Position numbers and translations under genes: made by a program
In this document: one piece after another, positions 38,247-47,459 of the stretch
Layout of the letters: each line of letters starts with the position of its first letter
Numbering within the stretch: position 1 is the first letter of the stretch
Virus record (IMG/VR): IMGVR_UViG_3300013132_000055
Location: 1-62,259 of that record
Reading direction: 5' to 3' (one strand)
Source of the DNA: a virus
Length of the DNA: 62,259 bases
Notes under the pieces: generated by a model
What the model was told of the DNA's origin: nothing
The model's input: only the letters and a program-made list of their open reading frames with translations
The model's database searches: none

Positions 38247-41200
38247 ATGCCTTCATACGACTCAAGCATTTTCAATGTCGATCCGTACTACGACGATTTC
38301 TCGGAGGACAAGAAGTTCCTTCGGCTCATGTTTCGTCCAGGCTACGGAGTTCAGGCGAGGGAACTGACGCAGGTTCAGACCATCCTTCAGAATCAGATTG
38401 AGCGTTTCGGATCGCACATCTTCGATGAGGGCAGCATCGTCCTCGACGGCAGGATCAGCGAGAACAGGGTCAAGTACGCAAAGGTTGCCCTCGGCACCAC
38501 GGTCGATCCCGCAGACTTCGTCGGTACGGTCGCTCATGTCTCGGGCAAGGCGAACGCAAGGATCGTCCATGCAGAGGACATCCTTGAGAATTCAGGCGAC
38601 GAGTACAGCGTCCTGTTCTTCGACTACATGGATGGTGGCACCACCTTCGGGACCAACGACACGATCACCGCCACGGCTGCGAACGGCACGGGGATCACGG
38701 CGGGGATCACGGGTCCCACAATCGGTGGCATCGTCGGCGATGCGGTCGTGGTCTCGGTCGAGCGTGGAGTCCGCTTCGTGGAGGGCTACTTCGTCCTCAA
38801 CACGGCACAGTCGCTCGGCGCATACACGCTGACGGGAAACACGGGTTCCCATGTCCGACTCTACAACTCGCCAACGACGAGTGTCGGTTTCACGGTGAGC
38901 AAGTCCTTCGTCACCGCCGAGGATGACACCACGCTCAACGACCCTGCGTTCGGCTTCTACAACTACGCCGCACCTGGCTCCGACCGCTTCAAGATCGACC
39001 TCACCCTCTCACAGAAGGCTTTCCTTCCTAGCGACACGGCATCCATCGACAACTTCAGCCGAGTCGGGTTCATTGAGTTCATGCGCCTCAACGGCGGCGA
39101 CATCGTCAAGGTCGAGAAGTACCCCGACTACGCCATGCTTGAGGATACCCTCGCACGGCGCACCTATGACGAGTCGGGGAACTACACGGTCACCCCGTTT
39201 GAACTGAACCTCAAGGGTCCCACCTCCGTGGGAGCCACCAAGGTCCTGAAGGCGGAACTCTCCACGGGCAAGGCTTATGTCTTCGGCTATGAGTTTGAGA
39301 CTCAGAGCAAGACGAAGTTGAACCTCCCGTGCGCCCGTGGGGGTGCGCACCTGCGCACGGTCGAGCGTGACTTCAACCGCTCGGTCGGTCCCTACACCCG
39401 TGTCATCGTCTCGGGCATCGCCGACTCCATCGGTGCGACTACCGACTTCGCCAAGCACCCAAGCGTGTTCCTTTCCACGGGCGAGAGCGGTGCTGCGTTC
39501 GCATCAATCGGCACGGCTAGGGTTCGTTGGCTTGAGCCGTATTCGTCTCCCGTCTACAACCTCTCACTTTACGACATCAACATCACGGGTCCGACCGCCG
39601 TGTTCACCGATGTGAAGCGCATCTTCTTCCCAAGCCTCACCGCTGCGGGCAAGCATGCCTTCGCCATCACGGGCAGCGCAGGTCTACAGAGCGAGAGTCA
39701 GAGCCTCCTCCTCTATCAGGTTCCCGAGGGCTCGGGCGTGACCGCATTCACGGATGCGAACTACGCCATCACGACCTACAAGACGCAGACCGCCTCGACG
39801 CTCCCCCACTCGTTCTCGGTCAACGCCGTGTCGGGTCTTGAGTTCGCCGTGGGCACTTCCGAGGTGAGTCTCCCGAATCAGGATGTTCTCATCTTCGATC
39901 AGGACGGCAAGGTCGTTGGCGGCACGGCTGCGAGGGATGGTGGGAACCCCGCAGTCCTCTCCATCACCGTCTCGTCCAACACAAGCAGCGGCAAGAAACT
40001 GCACATCATCACCTCCGAGGATGTCACTCAGTCCCCGATGACGAGTCGTACCAAGACCTCGCAGACCGTGAGTCTCACGCTCACGGGTCAATGGGGATCC
40101 TCTCTGACGGGCGACGGTCGTGGCAGCACCGCCGACACCCTGTATCTGAATGGATACACGGATGTCCTTCAGGTTCTCTCCCTCACGGGAACGAAGGGTC
40201 CGAGCAGCGGGATCAGCATCCTGCCGTACATGAACTTCGATGACGGTCAGCGTGACTCGCACTACGATTGGTCGAGGATGTGGATGACGGCAGGTGTCAC
40301 GGGCATCACGGGTCCGTTCTACGCAACCTTCCGATACCACAGCCACAGCGCAACGGATGGACCGTTCACGGTCAAGTCGTATCCCGACTACGAGGACATC
40401 CCCTCCTATACGAGCCGCACCACGGGAACGGTGTTCAGCCTTCGTGACTGCATCGACTTCCGTCCCGTGAGGAACACGGACGGCACGATCAAGACCAACA
40501 CTTGGGTGCCCACGAACACCTCTGCGAACGACAACAACTTTGAATACACGCACCACCTCCCGAGGACGGACAAGATCGTCCTGACGAGGGACCGTAGGTT
40601 CGCAGTACTCTCGGGTGTCCCATCTCTCAATGCGGACATCCCCGCCGACGATCCGAACGCCATGTCCCTCTACATCGTGCGGATGAACCCGTACACCTTC
40701 TCGGCTGACGATGCGTCGATCCGCTATGTCGAGAACAAGCGGTACACGATGCGTGACATCGGTGACCTTGAGAAGAGGATCGAAGCGGTCGAGTACTACA
40801 CCACGCTCACCCTCCTTGAGCAGGAGGCGAAGGCGAAGAAGATTCTCGACAGCGCAGGAGACGAGATGCCGAAGAAGGGCATCCTTGTCGATCAGTTCAA
40901 GGGTCACACGGTAGCGGACAACACCGATCCGATGTTCGCAGCGAGCATCGACTACGAGAAAAACGAACTGCGTCCTCCGTTCACGATCCGATCCTACGGT
41001 CTCACGGCGGGATCCCTCTCAAATGTGGTGGGCAACCTCACGGACGGTGTCTACACCCTCGACTTCACGCAGTCCCCCGAGATCTCGCACATCCTGTCGA
41101 GCGAATCGGTCACGGTCAATCCGTCCACGATCATCTCCTTCCTCGGAAGCCTCAAGGTTTCCCCCTCGACCGACACTTGGTACGACACCGAGAAGCAGCC

Positions 41201-43190
41201 GAAGGTCAGGGTCAATGTCGAGGGTGAGAACGACAACTGGGAGCAGAACGCCAACTACGGATTCGGCACCCGCTACAACGATTGGGAGGCGATTTGGTTC
41301 GGGCGTGAGAACGCCAACGAGAAGAACACCAAGCCGAACCTCGTCCGTAACAAACTCCTCACGGCGAAGGCCGAGGGCGTGTCCCTGTCGAGCATCAACT
41401 CGTCGGTCACGCCCGAGAGCATGAAGAAGATCATCCGCAACAGGACCGTGGGCAGGGATGTCCTCCCTGTCGCCCGTGCGAAGACCCTGACTCTCACGGC
41501 AAAGGGACTCAAGCCAACCACGGCGTACCGTGTGTACTGCGACGATGTCGATGTCACGGCGTACTGCACCTCGGGAAGCGCATCGACCGACAACAAGGGC
41601 GAAGCGACGATCTTGTTCTCGTTCAACGCACCACAGACCGCACCCTATGCCGAGCAGAACTTCCTCATCGGACGGCACACGATAAGGGTCACGGACGGCA
41701 CGAATGCCGACGATCCGTCGAACTGGACTATGCTTGCCGAGGCGACCTACACCGTCGAGGGCGCATATGACTCGGTCGGTGAAGAGGGGATCCTCTCGAC
41801 CCGTTTGCCCGACACCCGCCGCAAGTCGGTGAAGTCGGACAAGATTGTGTCCAATCTGTCGGACATCCTCACAAGTTCTGGAGAGATCAGAGGATACAGC
41901 GATCCCCTGAGTCAGACGGTCTATATCGATCCCGTCAAGTACCCGAGGGGTGTGTTCGTCAAGTCGGTGGACATGTACTTCTCGGATAAAGAATCGCTCA
42001 CGACGATTCCCGTCACGGTTCAGATCCGCCCGACCATCTCGGGCTATCCCCACCCGTCCAAGGTACTTCCGTTCGCCACCTCGACTCTGTACTCGGATGG
42101 TGTCTCCACCGCCGACCTGATCACGGCGGGAGACCAAGACGAGACCAACTTCGCCTTCAGTAGCCCCGTATACCTGCTTCCCGCCCGTGAGTACGCCATC
42201 TGCGTCTCCACCAACAGCCCGAACTACTCGGTCTTCACGGGCACCATCGGCAGCACGATCCTCAGGGAATCCGAAGAAGATCCGAAGATCTCGGTCACCA
42301 AGCAGCCGATGATGCGGTCGCTCTTCAAGGGAACCAACAGCGGGACCCTCATAAAGAACGACAATCAGACACTAGCCCTCAGGCTCAACCTGTGCAAGTT
42401 CACGGCATCGGGAAATATGACCGTCGAGAACGAGGCTGACTCAGGATCGGCGACCCTGACGGTCAACGAGTTCAGGTTCAACGCCACGGACTTTGTGCCC
42501 GAGGGATCGGACATCTCGTACTCGGCATCCATAGCGACGAGTTCTCCGACCACCTACACCGAGATCCCTGTTGGCAAGAACATTGTGCCGAGCAACGGGA
42601 ACCTCAGTCTCCTCTCTGCGAACGCCGAGGCGGGATTCGGAACCTTTACCGTTTCCATGTCGGCAAGCAGCGACGGATATGTCTCCCCTGTGTTTGACAT
42701 GGAAAGGTCGAGCGTGGTCTCGGCGGCGAACCTCGTCAACAACAGCATTATCACCACCATCGGGGATGCGGCGTACAACGGCGAGATCGAACCGACGAAC
42801 TCGGGTGCGACTGAGGCATACAGGACCAAGGCTCGGTACATCACCAAGAAGGTCACCCTTGAGGAGGGTGCCGAGGCGAACAACATCACCGTGACTCTCT
42901 CCCTGTGCAACCCGAGGAAGGGAAACTCCACCGCCGCAAGCGTACAGGTGTTTGTCCGCCCGATTCCCGTTGGCGAGATCGACTTTGACAACATCAACTA
43001 TGTGAAGTTGACCACCACGGACACGGGGGTCTCGACCTCCGATGATGACTTCCGTGAGGTCACTTTCACGAACATCGGCAGCACCACTCTCAACAAGTTC
43101 AGGACATTCTCGGTCAAGATCGTCATGTACGGTGAGACGAACGGCTCCGCCATCCCGAGGATCAGGAACCTGAGGGTCATTGCAACATGA
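38247..43190 (+). CDS. Giant baseplate/fibre protein with DUF4815-like N-terminus
   Basis: A 1647-aa protein starting MPSYDSSIFNVDPYYDDFSE. LRLMFRPGYGVQARELTQVQ with ILQNQIERFGSHIF is the DUF4815-type opening that attaches large fibre proteins to the baseplate in T4-like phages of aquatic hosts. The middle is repetitive beta structure, with a helical hinge RDIGDLEKRIEAVEYYTTL (about 833-851). A domain near residues 1085-1115 (TLTAKGLKPTTAYRVYCDDV) looks Ig-like, and the C-terminal third is beta-sandwich (VTVQIRPTISGYPHPSK). It may correspond functionally to gp10 or gp7. Its stop overlaps the next gene by 4 bp. Confidence 0.8.
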   Translation: MPSYDSSIFNVDPYYDDFSEDKKFLRLMFRPGYGVQARELTQVQTILQNQIERFGSHIFDEGSIVLDGRISENRVKYAKVALGTTVDPADFVGTVAHVSGKANARIVHAEDILENSGDEYSVLFFDYMDGGTTFGTNDTITATAANGTGITAGITGPTIGGIVGDAVVVSVERGVRFVEGYFVLNTAQSLGAYTLTGNTGSHVRLYNSPTTSVGFTVSKSFVTAEDDTTLNDPAFGFYNYAAPGSDRFKIDLTLSQKAFLPSDTASIDNFSRVGFIEFMRLNGGDIVKVEKYPDYAMLEDTLARRTYDESGNYTVTPFELNLKGPTSVGATKVLKAELSTGKAYVFGYEFETQSKTKLNLPCARGGAHLRTVERDFNRSVGPYTRVIVSGIADSIGATTDFAKHPSVFLSTGESGAAFASIGTARVRWLEPYSSPVYNLSLYDINITGPTAVFTDVKRIFFPSLTAAGKHAFAITGSAGLQSESQSLLLYQVPEGSGVTAFTDANYAITTYKTQTASTLPHSFSVNAVSGLEFAVGTSEVSLPNQDVLIFDQDGKVVGGTAARDGGNPAVLSITVSSNTSSGKKLHIITSEDVTQSPMTSRTKTSQTVSLTLTGQWGSSLTGDGRGSTADTLYLNGYTDVLQVLSLTGTKGPSSGISILPYMNFDDGQRDSHYDWSRMWMTAGVTGITGPFYATFRYHSHSATDGPFTVKSYPDYEDIPSYTSRTTGTVFSLRDCIDFRPVRNTDGTIKTNTWVPTNTSANDNNFEYTHHLPRTDKIVLTRDRRFAVLSGVPSLNADIPADDPNAMSLYIVRMNPYTFSADDASIRYVENKRYTMRDIGDLEKRIEAVEYYTTLTLLEQEAKAKKILDSAGDEMPKKGILVDQFKGHTVADNTDPMFAASIDYEKNELRPPFTIRSYGLTAGSLSNVVGNLTDGVYTLDFTQSPEISHILSSESVTVNPSTIISFLGSLKVSPSTDTWYDTEKQPKVRVNVEGENDNWEQNANYGFGTRYNDWEAIWFGRENANEKNTKPNLVRNKLLTAKAEGVSLSSINSSVTPESMKKIIRNRTVGRDVLPVARAKTLTLTAKGLKPTTAYRVYCDDVDVTAYCTSGSASTDNKGEATILFSFNAPQTAPYAEQNFLIGRHTIRVTDGTNADDPSNWTMLAEATYTVEGAYDSVGEEGILSTRLPDTRRKSVKSDKIVSNLSDILTSSGEIRGYSDPLSQTVYIDPVKYPRGVFVKSVDMYFSDKESLTTIPVTVQIRPTISGYPHPSKVLPFATSTLYSDGVSTADLITAGDQDETNFAFSSPVYLLPAREYAICVSTNSPNYSVFTGTIGSTILRESEEDPKISVTKQPMMRSLFKGTNSGTLIKNDNQTLALRLNLCKFTASGNMTVENEADSGSATLTVNEFRFNATDFVPEGSDISYSASIATSSPTTYTEIPVGKNIVPSNGNLSLLSANAEAGFGTFTVSMSASSDGYVSPVFDMERSSVVSAANLVNNSIITTIGDAAYNGEIEPTNSGATEAYRTKARYITKKVTLEEGAEANNITVTLSLCNPRKGNSTAASVQVFVRPIPVGEIDFDNINYVKLTTTDTGVSTSDDDFREVTFTNIGSTTLNKFRTFSVKIVMYGETNGSAIPRIRNLRVIAT

Positions 43191-43393
43191 ACAGGGACAA
43201 GGTCCCCGTTCGCAACGAACCCCTTGTCCGTGACATGAGGACAGGTGCCTTGCTCTCGACAGACAGGGATGCCTTCCGTGCATACGAGGACAGGAAGCGG
43301 GAGCGTCAGGCGCAGCAAGACAGGCTAAATAGCCTTGAGGGGAAGGTCGCTGAGTTGCAGCGCATCCTCTCCGAACTCATAGAGAAACGGTAA
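43187..43393 (+). CDS. Small coiled-coil protein
   Basis: A 68-aa protein, MNRDKVPVRNEPLVRDMRTG then DRDAFRAYEDRKRERQAQQD, and a C-terminal coiled coil (LNSLEGKVAELQRILSELIE). 'L-V-R-D-M-x-T-G-A-L-L-x-x-D' followed by a coiled coil is common in small T4-like structural accessory proteins. A CTAAATA late motif lies inside its coding sequence (43325-43331) for the next fibre gene. Confidence 0.7.
   Translation: MNRDKVPVRNEPLVRDMRTGALLSTDRDAFRAYEDRKRERQAQQDRLNSLEGKVAELQRILSELIEKR
43325..43331 (+). promoter_or_regulatory. T4-type late promoter motif CTAAATA inside a coding sequence
   Basis: GGCTAAATAG occurs in the coiled-coil gene, encoding Leu-Asn-Ser, 68 bp upstream of the 1213-aa fibre gene. 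The context matches the other late motifs, so it may give the fibre gene its own promoter. Confidence 0.55.
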
Positions 43394-43399
43394 CCGTAG

Positions 43400-46300
43400 A
43401 TGTCCTGCACAGCATCAGACTTCGTCAACATCCAACCCCTGACCCTGTCGGACACCTTCAACACTTGGTTCGACAGGACCAATGAGGTCATCGCCGCAGC
43501 GAATGGGATCAACATCCTTGATGTGGTGGCGGGACCCACGGCGGGTGGTCTGATCCGTGAGACGGGATGCTCGGCGGGATACTACAACGGCGTGGTCACC
43601 CTTTCGGTGAATCCAGGCGCAGGTATCGGCATCGGCACCGAGGCGTTCGATGGCAACTTCAACGAGGTCGTGATCGATGCTGTCAGGCTTGAGAACCTCG
43701 GCACGGGATCGACGGCGAATCCCGCTGTCGGCGACTACATCATCGTCAGCGACATCAGCGACACCCGTCAGGGCTCTGCGGGAACCCCGAAGCGCACCGT
43801 TGCTAGCAGGATGCTCCCTTCTGCCGTTTACTTCGGTGATGCGGGAGAAGGCACCTTTGAGATATACGGCGATGTCACCATTCACGGCGACATCAACATC
43901 GAAGGCGACCAATCGTACATCGATGCCAACGATCTCCGCATCGAAGACAAGATCATCGAACTCGCCTACAACAGGTACTCGCAGTTCACCATCCAAAAGA
44001 CGGGTATGACTGCGGGATCGTTCGATGTCGGTGCGACCGCCTACTACATCGATCCAGGTTCCGCCACCCTCACGGCGAACTCGACCACCATCGGCTACAT
44101 CCGAGCGTTCACTTACTCGGGAAGCACCACGGGCTCGGTGCAGATGCACTCGTTCAACGAGGGCGGCGTGTCCGACATCGTCAACGGCGGCAGTCTCTAT
44201 GTGGACGGTGCTTCGCTGACCTTCGATGTCACCTCGGTACCGTTTACGGACACGGCGTTCTACAACGACACGCTCCTGACCCCCGCAGGAATCGACATCA
44301 AGGGCGCATCGGGCGACAAGACCTTCCTTTGGAACCTCAAGACCCCCGACACTCTCTCGACTTGGAACGCCTTCGTTGCGAACACCAACCTTGGCGTGAC
44401 GGGTGCGGCGAACTACATCATCTCGTCCAAGTTCGCATCGTTCGGATACGGCGCAGGTACGGATGACACCTACACCTTCTACGGTGCAGGAGACTCGTTC
44501 ACCAAGGCTGCGGTCGGCACGGAACTCGTCCTTCAGCACAGCGCAACGGGCGAAGCGGGGATCACCTTCGCACAGGTCTTCTCGGGCAGCACGGGTCCCG
44601 CAGTCTACCCTGGGGTCACGGCGACCAATTGGTCGAAGTACCTCAACGCCGACCAACTCGACGGTGCCCACGCACTCACCACCTCGACTGCATGGTCGAT
44701 CCCCGTGGCACTCGCCAACGGCAAGATCCATGAGGATTGGGTCAACTCCGATGCGATCCGCAAGACCTTCTCGCAGACGGGTCACTCGTTCGTCATGGGC
44801 GACATCCTGCGGTTCGACACGAATGGATCGCTGACTTTCGCCCGTGCAGACACAATTCCGACCGCCGAGGCACTCGGCATGGTCGAGGTCGCCTCGGGCA
44901 GCACCCTCACTCTCGTCACCAAGGGCTTCATCTCGGGGCTCACGGGTACGAGGATCAACGCACTCAAGCCCCTCGTCACGGGCAACGCCTATTACCTCAG
45001 TCAGTCCGTTGGTGGCGGTATGATCACCAACCCCGACTCGGGCGCATACGAGATCACGGCGGGTCAAGTCCGAAAGGCGATGTTCATCGCCTCGGGCATC
45101 GACAAGGGATATGTGGTCAACTACACGGGCGTGGTGGTTGGCAACGACCCCACCGACCTGATCTACCTCAGCCGTGTCGCTCCCGTGGGAAGCGTCCATC
45201 CGTTTGCGGGACTGACCTCGGCGATCCCCGATGGTTGGCTCCTCTGCAACGGTGCTGCTGTCGGAAAGAACGATCAGTCGGATCTCTTTGCAGCCGTCGA
45301 GAACACATACTTCGCTGATGCGGAGGTGTACGACTCGTCCACTCTCACGATGGACGGGGACACCCGTACCCTCGCAGCGGGAGACGCTGTTTATGTGACA
45401 TGGTCAACGGGCAGCGCAAACCTGATCATCTCATCGGTGAACACAGGAAACCGAAGGATTGGTTTCCCCGACACGCCGTTTGCTGACCTTCCACAAGGAG
45501 CAAATCTCAATGTCTACGGCAGGACTGTTGCATCGACGGTCGGACGCTCGGTGTTCTTCCTTCCCGATCTTCGCCGCAGGACGGTGTTCGGAACCTCGTT
45601 CGGATCGGGACTTGCGGGTAGTGGCAACCTTACTCCTTCCCTTGCCCTCGGCAATGTCGGTGGAGAGCATGAGGTCACCCTCTCGTCCAACAACATCCCC
45701 CCGCACACACATTCCCTAGACACCACGGTCAGGAGCGATACGAGCGGGATCTACGGATCCTCCTCGACGCAGACGGGGGCTCTCCTCGGATCGGGAGAGG
45801 ATCCCGCAGCATTCGGCATCCTCCCTCCGCATGTGGTGATGCACTACATCATCCGTGCCAAGAAGGGCGTGTCGGCAACGATCCTCACGGGTCACAATCA
45901 CGACAATCAGTACATCAGGTACAACATTCCGCACACCACGGGTGCGGGTGCGGGTAGGACTCTCACCGATTCCGACAGGGTTCAGTTCCGCAGCAACGCA
46001 CAAGTTCTGCGCAACGACGGAGACGATGTCTTCCGTGGAACCCTTGAGATCACGGGTAGTCTCCGTGTCGAGGACAATGTCTCGGTCACGGGAAGCGTCT
46101 CGGTCGTGGAGGACCTCTCGGTGGGCGATGCACTCACCGTTGGAGGGGTGTCTCGGTTCGACGCAGCCATGAAGGTCACGGGTGGTTCGATCACCATCGT
46201 GAACGCCACGGGTGCCAAGGAATGGAGCAATTACTCACCGCTCAACAACGGATCTTCCCAATGGAACGATGCTGGAATGAGGATTGTTGGTGGTAGTCTC

Positions 46301-47041
46301 AACAAGACTGCCATCAACCTGTTCAACAACAACTCCATCAATTCCGATGTCGATGGGGGATACAAGGATCAGGGCAGGGTCAACTTCTACGGTGTGGGGG
46401 TTACGGGCGCAAACGAGCCCCCGCAGTACACCGCTAGCCTCGGATACGCACTCTACGGTCCAAATGCAGTAGCCTCCGATGGAAATACCCTCGGTGCGGG
46501 TCAGTACGAGTACCGTGTCGGGTTCAACATCGCAGGAAAGAGCGCACCGTCCACCTATGTGGATGAGACCGCTCTCCTCATCACCCGCAAGTCGGGGGAT
46601 GGTGTCGGCAACGGAAGCATTCACTACCAACTGAAAAAGTTATCCACATACAACACTACGGTTGCAAACAACACCGTGGTTATGAACTCAAACGGAGAAC
46701 TGCTATTGGGGCCCGCCGTGGGTGCCGTGGATACGGTAGGTACTGTGGCGATTCAGGTGTGGAATGGAACATTCGACGGACCTCTTGATAGAGGTGTGGT
46801 CGTGATGCCAGCGAATGTGCCTGATGCAAATGCAATTTTTGCAATCATCAATAATAAAACGATAAGGGTACTAGGTGAGGGCACATGGAATGGCTATGTC
46901 TCGGTGAGAAATACTCCACAGAATGACACCTACACAACTTTCACCCCTTTCGAGAACAAGACCACAAACGATCAAATACAAATCCTCCAAGGGGAGTTCA
47001 CCAGTTGCAGCGTCGTGATTCACGCATACAGGATTGACTAA
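43400..47041 (+). CDS. Long tail-fibre protein with tail-collar domain
   Basis: A 1213-aa protein. The start MSCTASDFVNIQPLTLSDTF with DTFNTWFDRTNEVI is the usual attachment end of long tail fibres in T4-like phages. Around residue 165 there is a HGDINIEGDQSYIDANDLRI repeat typical of fibre shafts. A phage tail-collar module lies near 597-640 (SVHPFAGLTSAIPDGWLLCN), followed by RRRTVFGTSF, IPPHTHS (about 768) and GHNHDNQY (about 831), His-x-His motifs like the metal-binding needle of gp37. The last about 135 residues come from DNA of much lower GC and probably form the receptor-binding tip. Confidence 0.83.
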   Translation: MSCTASDFVNIQPLTLSDTFNTWFDRTNEVIAAANGINILDVVAGPTAGGLIRETGCSAGYYNGVVTLSVNPGAGIGIGTEAFDGNFNEVVIDAVRLENLGTGSTANPAVGDYIIVSDISDTRQGSAGTPKRTVASRMLPSAVYFGDAGEGTFEIYGDVTIHGDINIEGDQSYIDANDLRIEDKIIELAYNRYSQFTIQKTGMTAGSFDVGATAYYIDPGSATLTANSTTIGYIRAFTYSGSTTGSVQMHSFNEGGVSDIVNGGSLYVDGASLTFDVTSVPFTDTAFYNDTLLTPAGIDIKGASGDKTFLWNLKTPDTLSTWNAFVANTNLGVTGAANYIISSKFASFGYGAGTDDTYTFYGAGDSFTKAAVGTELVLQHSATGEAGITFAQVFSGSTGPAVYPGVTATNWSKYLNADQLDGAHALTTSTAWSIPVALANGKIHEDWVNSDAIRKTFSQTGHSFVMGDILRFDTNGSLTFARADTIPTAEALGMVEVASGSTLTLVTKGFISGLTGTRINALKPLVTGNAYYLSQSVGGGMITNPDSGAYEITAGQVRKAMFIASGIDKGYVVNYTGVVVGNDPTDLIYLSRVAPVGSVHPFAGLTSAIPDGWLLCNGAAVGKNDQSDLFAAVENTYFADAEVYDSSTLTMDGDTRTLAAGDAVYVTWSTGSANLIISSVNTGNRRIGFPDTPFADLPQGANLNVYGRTVASTVGRSVFFLPDLRRRTVFGTSFGSGLAGSGNLTPSLALGNVGGEHEVTLSSNNIPPHTHSLDTTVRSDTSGIYGSSSTQTGALLGSGEDPAAFGILPPHVVMHYIIRAKKGVSATILTGHNHDNQYIRYNIPHTTGAGAGRTLTDSDRVQFRSNAQVLRNDGDDVFRGTLEITGSLRVEDNVSVTGSVSVVEDLSVGDALTVGGVSRFDAAMKVTGGSITIVNATGAKEWSNYSPLNNGSSQWNDAGMRIVGGSLNKTAINLFNNNSINSDVDGGYKDQGRVNFYGVGVTGANEPPQYTASLGYALYGPNAVASDGNTLGAGQYEYRVGFNIAGKSAPSTYVDETALLITRKSGDGVGNGSIHYQLKKLSTYNTTVANNTVVMNSNGELLLGPAVGAVDTVGTVAIQVWNGTFDGPLDRGVVVMPANVPDANAIFAIINNKTIRVLGEGTWNGYVSVRNTPQNDTYTTFTPFENKTTNDQIQILQGEFTSCSVVIHAYRID

Positions 47042-47382
47042 TGGCCGAAACCATCAACAGGGACATGGATCAGGGGGCGAACTTCTTGTTCGACTATGTG
47101 GTCAAGGGGACCAACGGTCAGCCCACGGACATCTCCACGGGTCACACCGCTTATGCGCAGATGAGGAAGTTCTACTCCTCCTCCTCCGCTGTGAACCTCA
47201 CGGCTTCGATCACGGGAAGCACGGGGAACATCCGTGTCTCCCTTGGTGTCACGGGCACGGCTGCTGTCAAGGCGGGCATCTGGTACTACGATGTTGAACT
47301 GCACTCCAACGGCAGCGCAACTGTCACTCGGCTCGTTCAGGGCATGGTGACGGTCTACCCCGAGATCACGAAAATCCCGTAA
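47041..47382 (+). CDS. Fibre-accessory beta protein
   Basis: A 113-aa protein starting MAETINRDMDQGANFLFDYV, then TGHTAYAQMRKFYSSSSAVN, LTASITGSTGNIRVSL and AGIWYYDVELHSNG. It is an all-beta protein of a type common beside phage tail-fibre and baseplate upper-protein genes, where it acts as an adaptor or fibre-attached domain. ATG shares its A with the TAA of the fibre gene. No enzymatic motif. Confidence 0.7.
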   Translation: MAETINRDMDQGANFLFDYVVKGTNGQPTDISTGHTAYAQMRKFYSSSSAVNLTASITGSTGNIRVSLGVTGTAAVKAGIWYYDVELHSNGSATVTRLVQGMVTVYPEITKIP

Positions 47383-47418
47383 CCCATAGTCTTTTCCCAT
47401 GCTTCGCATCGGAGCCTC

Positions 47419-47451
47419 CATACATACGGGCACAACCCGTTTCGTAATGGA
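47419..47451 (+). promoter_or_regulatory. Candidate non-late promoter before the glycosyltransferase
   Basis: This leader contains CATACATACGGGCAC (47419-47433), shared with the leaders of gp32 and the 14847 gene, and TTTCGTAATGGA (47440-47451), shared with the gp46 leader. No CTAAATA is present. It may let the glycosyltransferase be expressed earlier than the fibre genes around it. Confidence 0.4.
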
Positions 47452-47459
47452 GATCTGAA

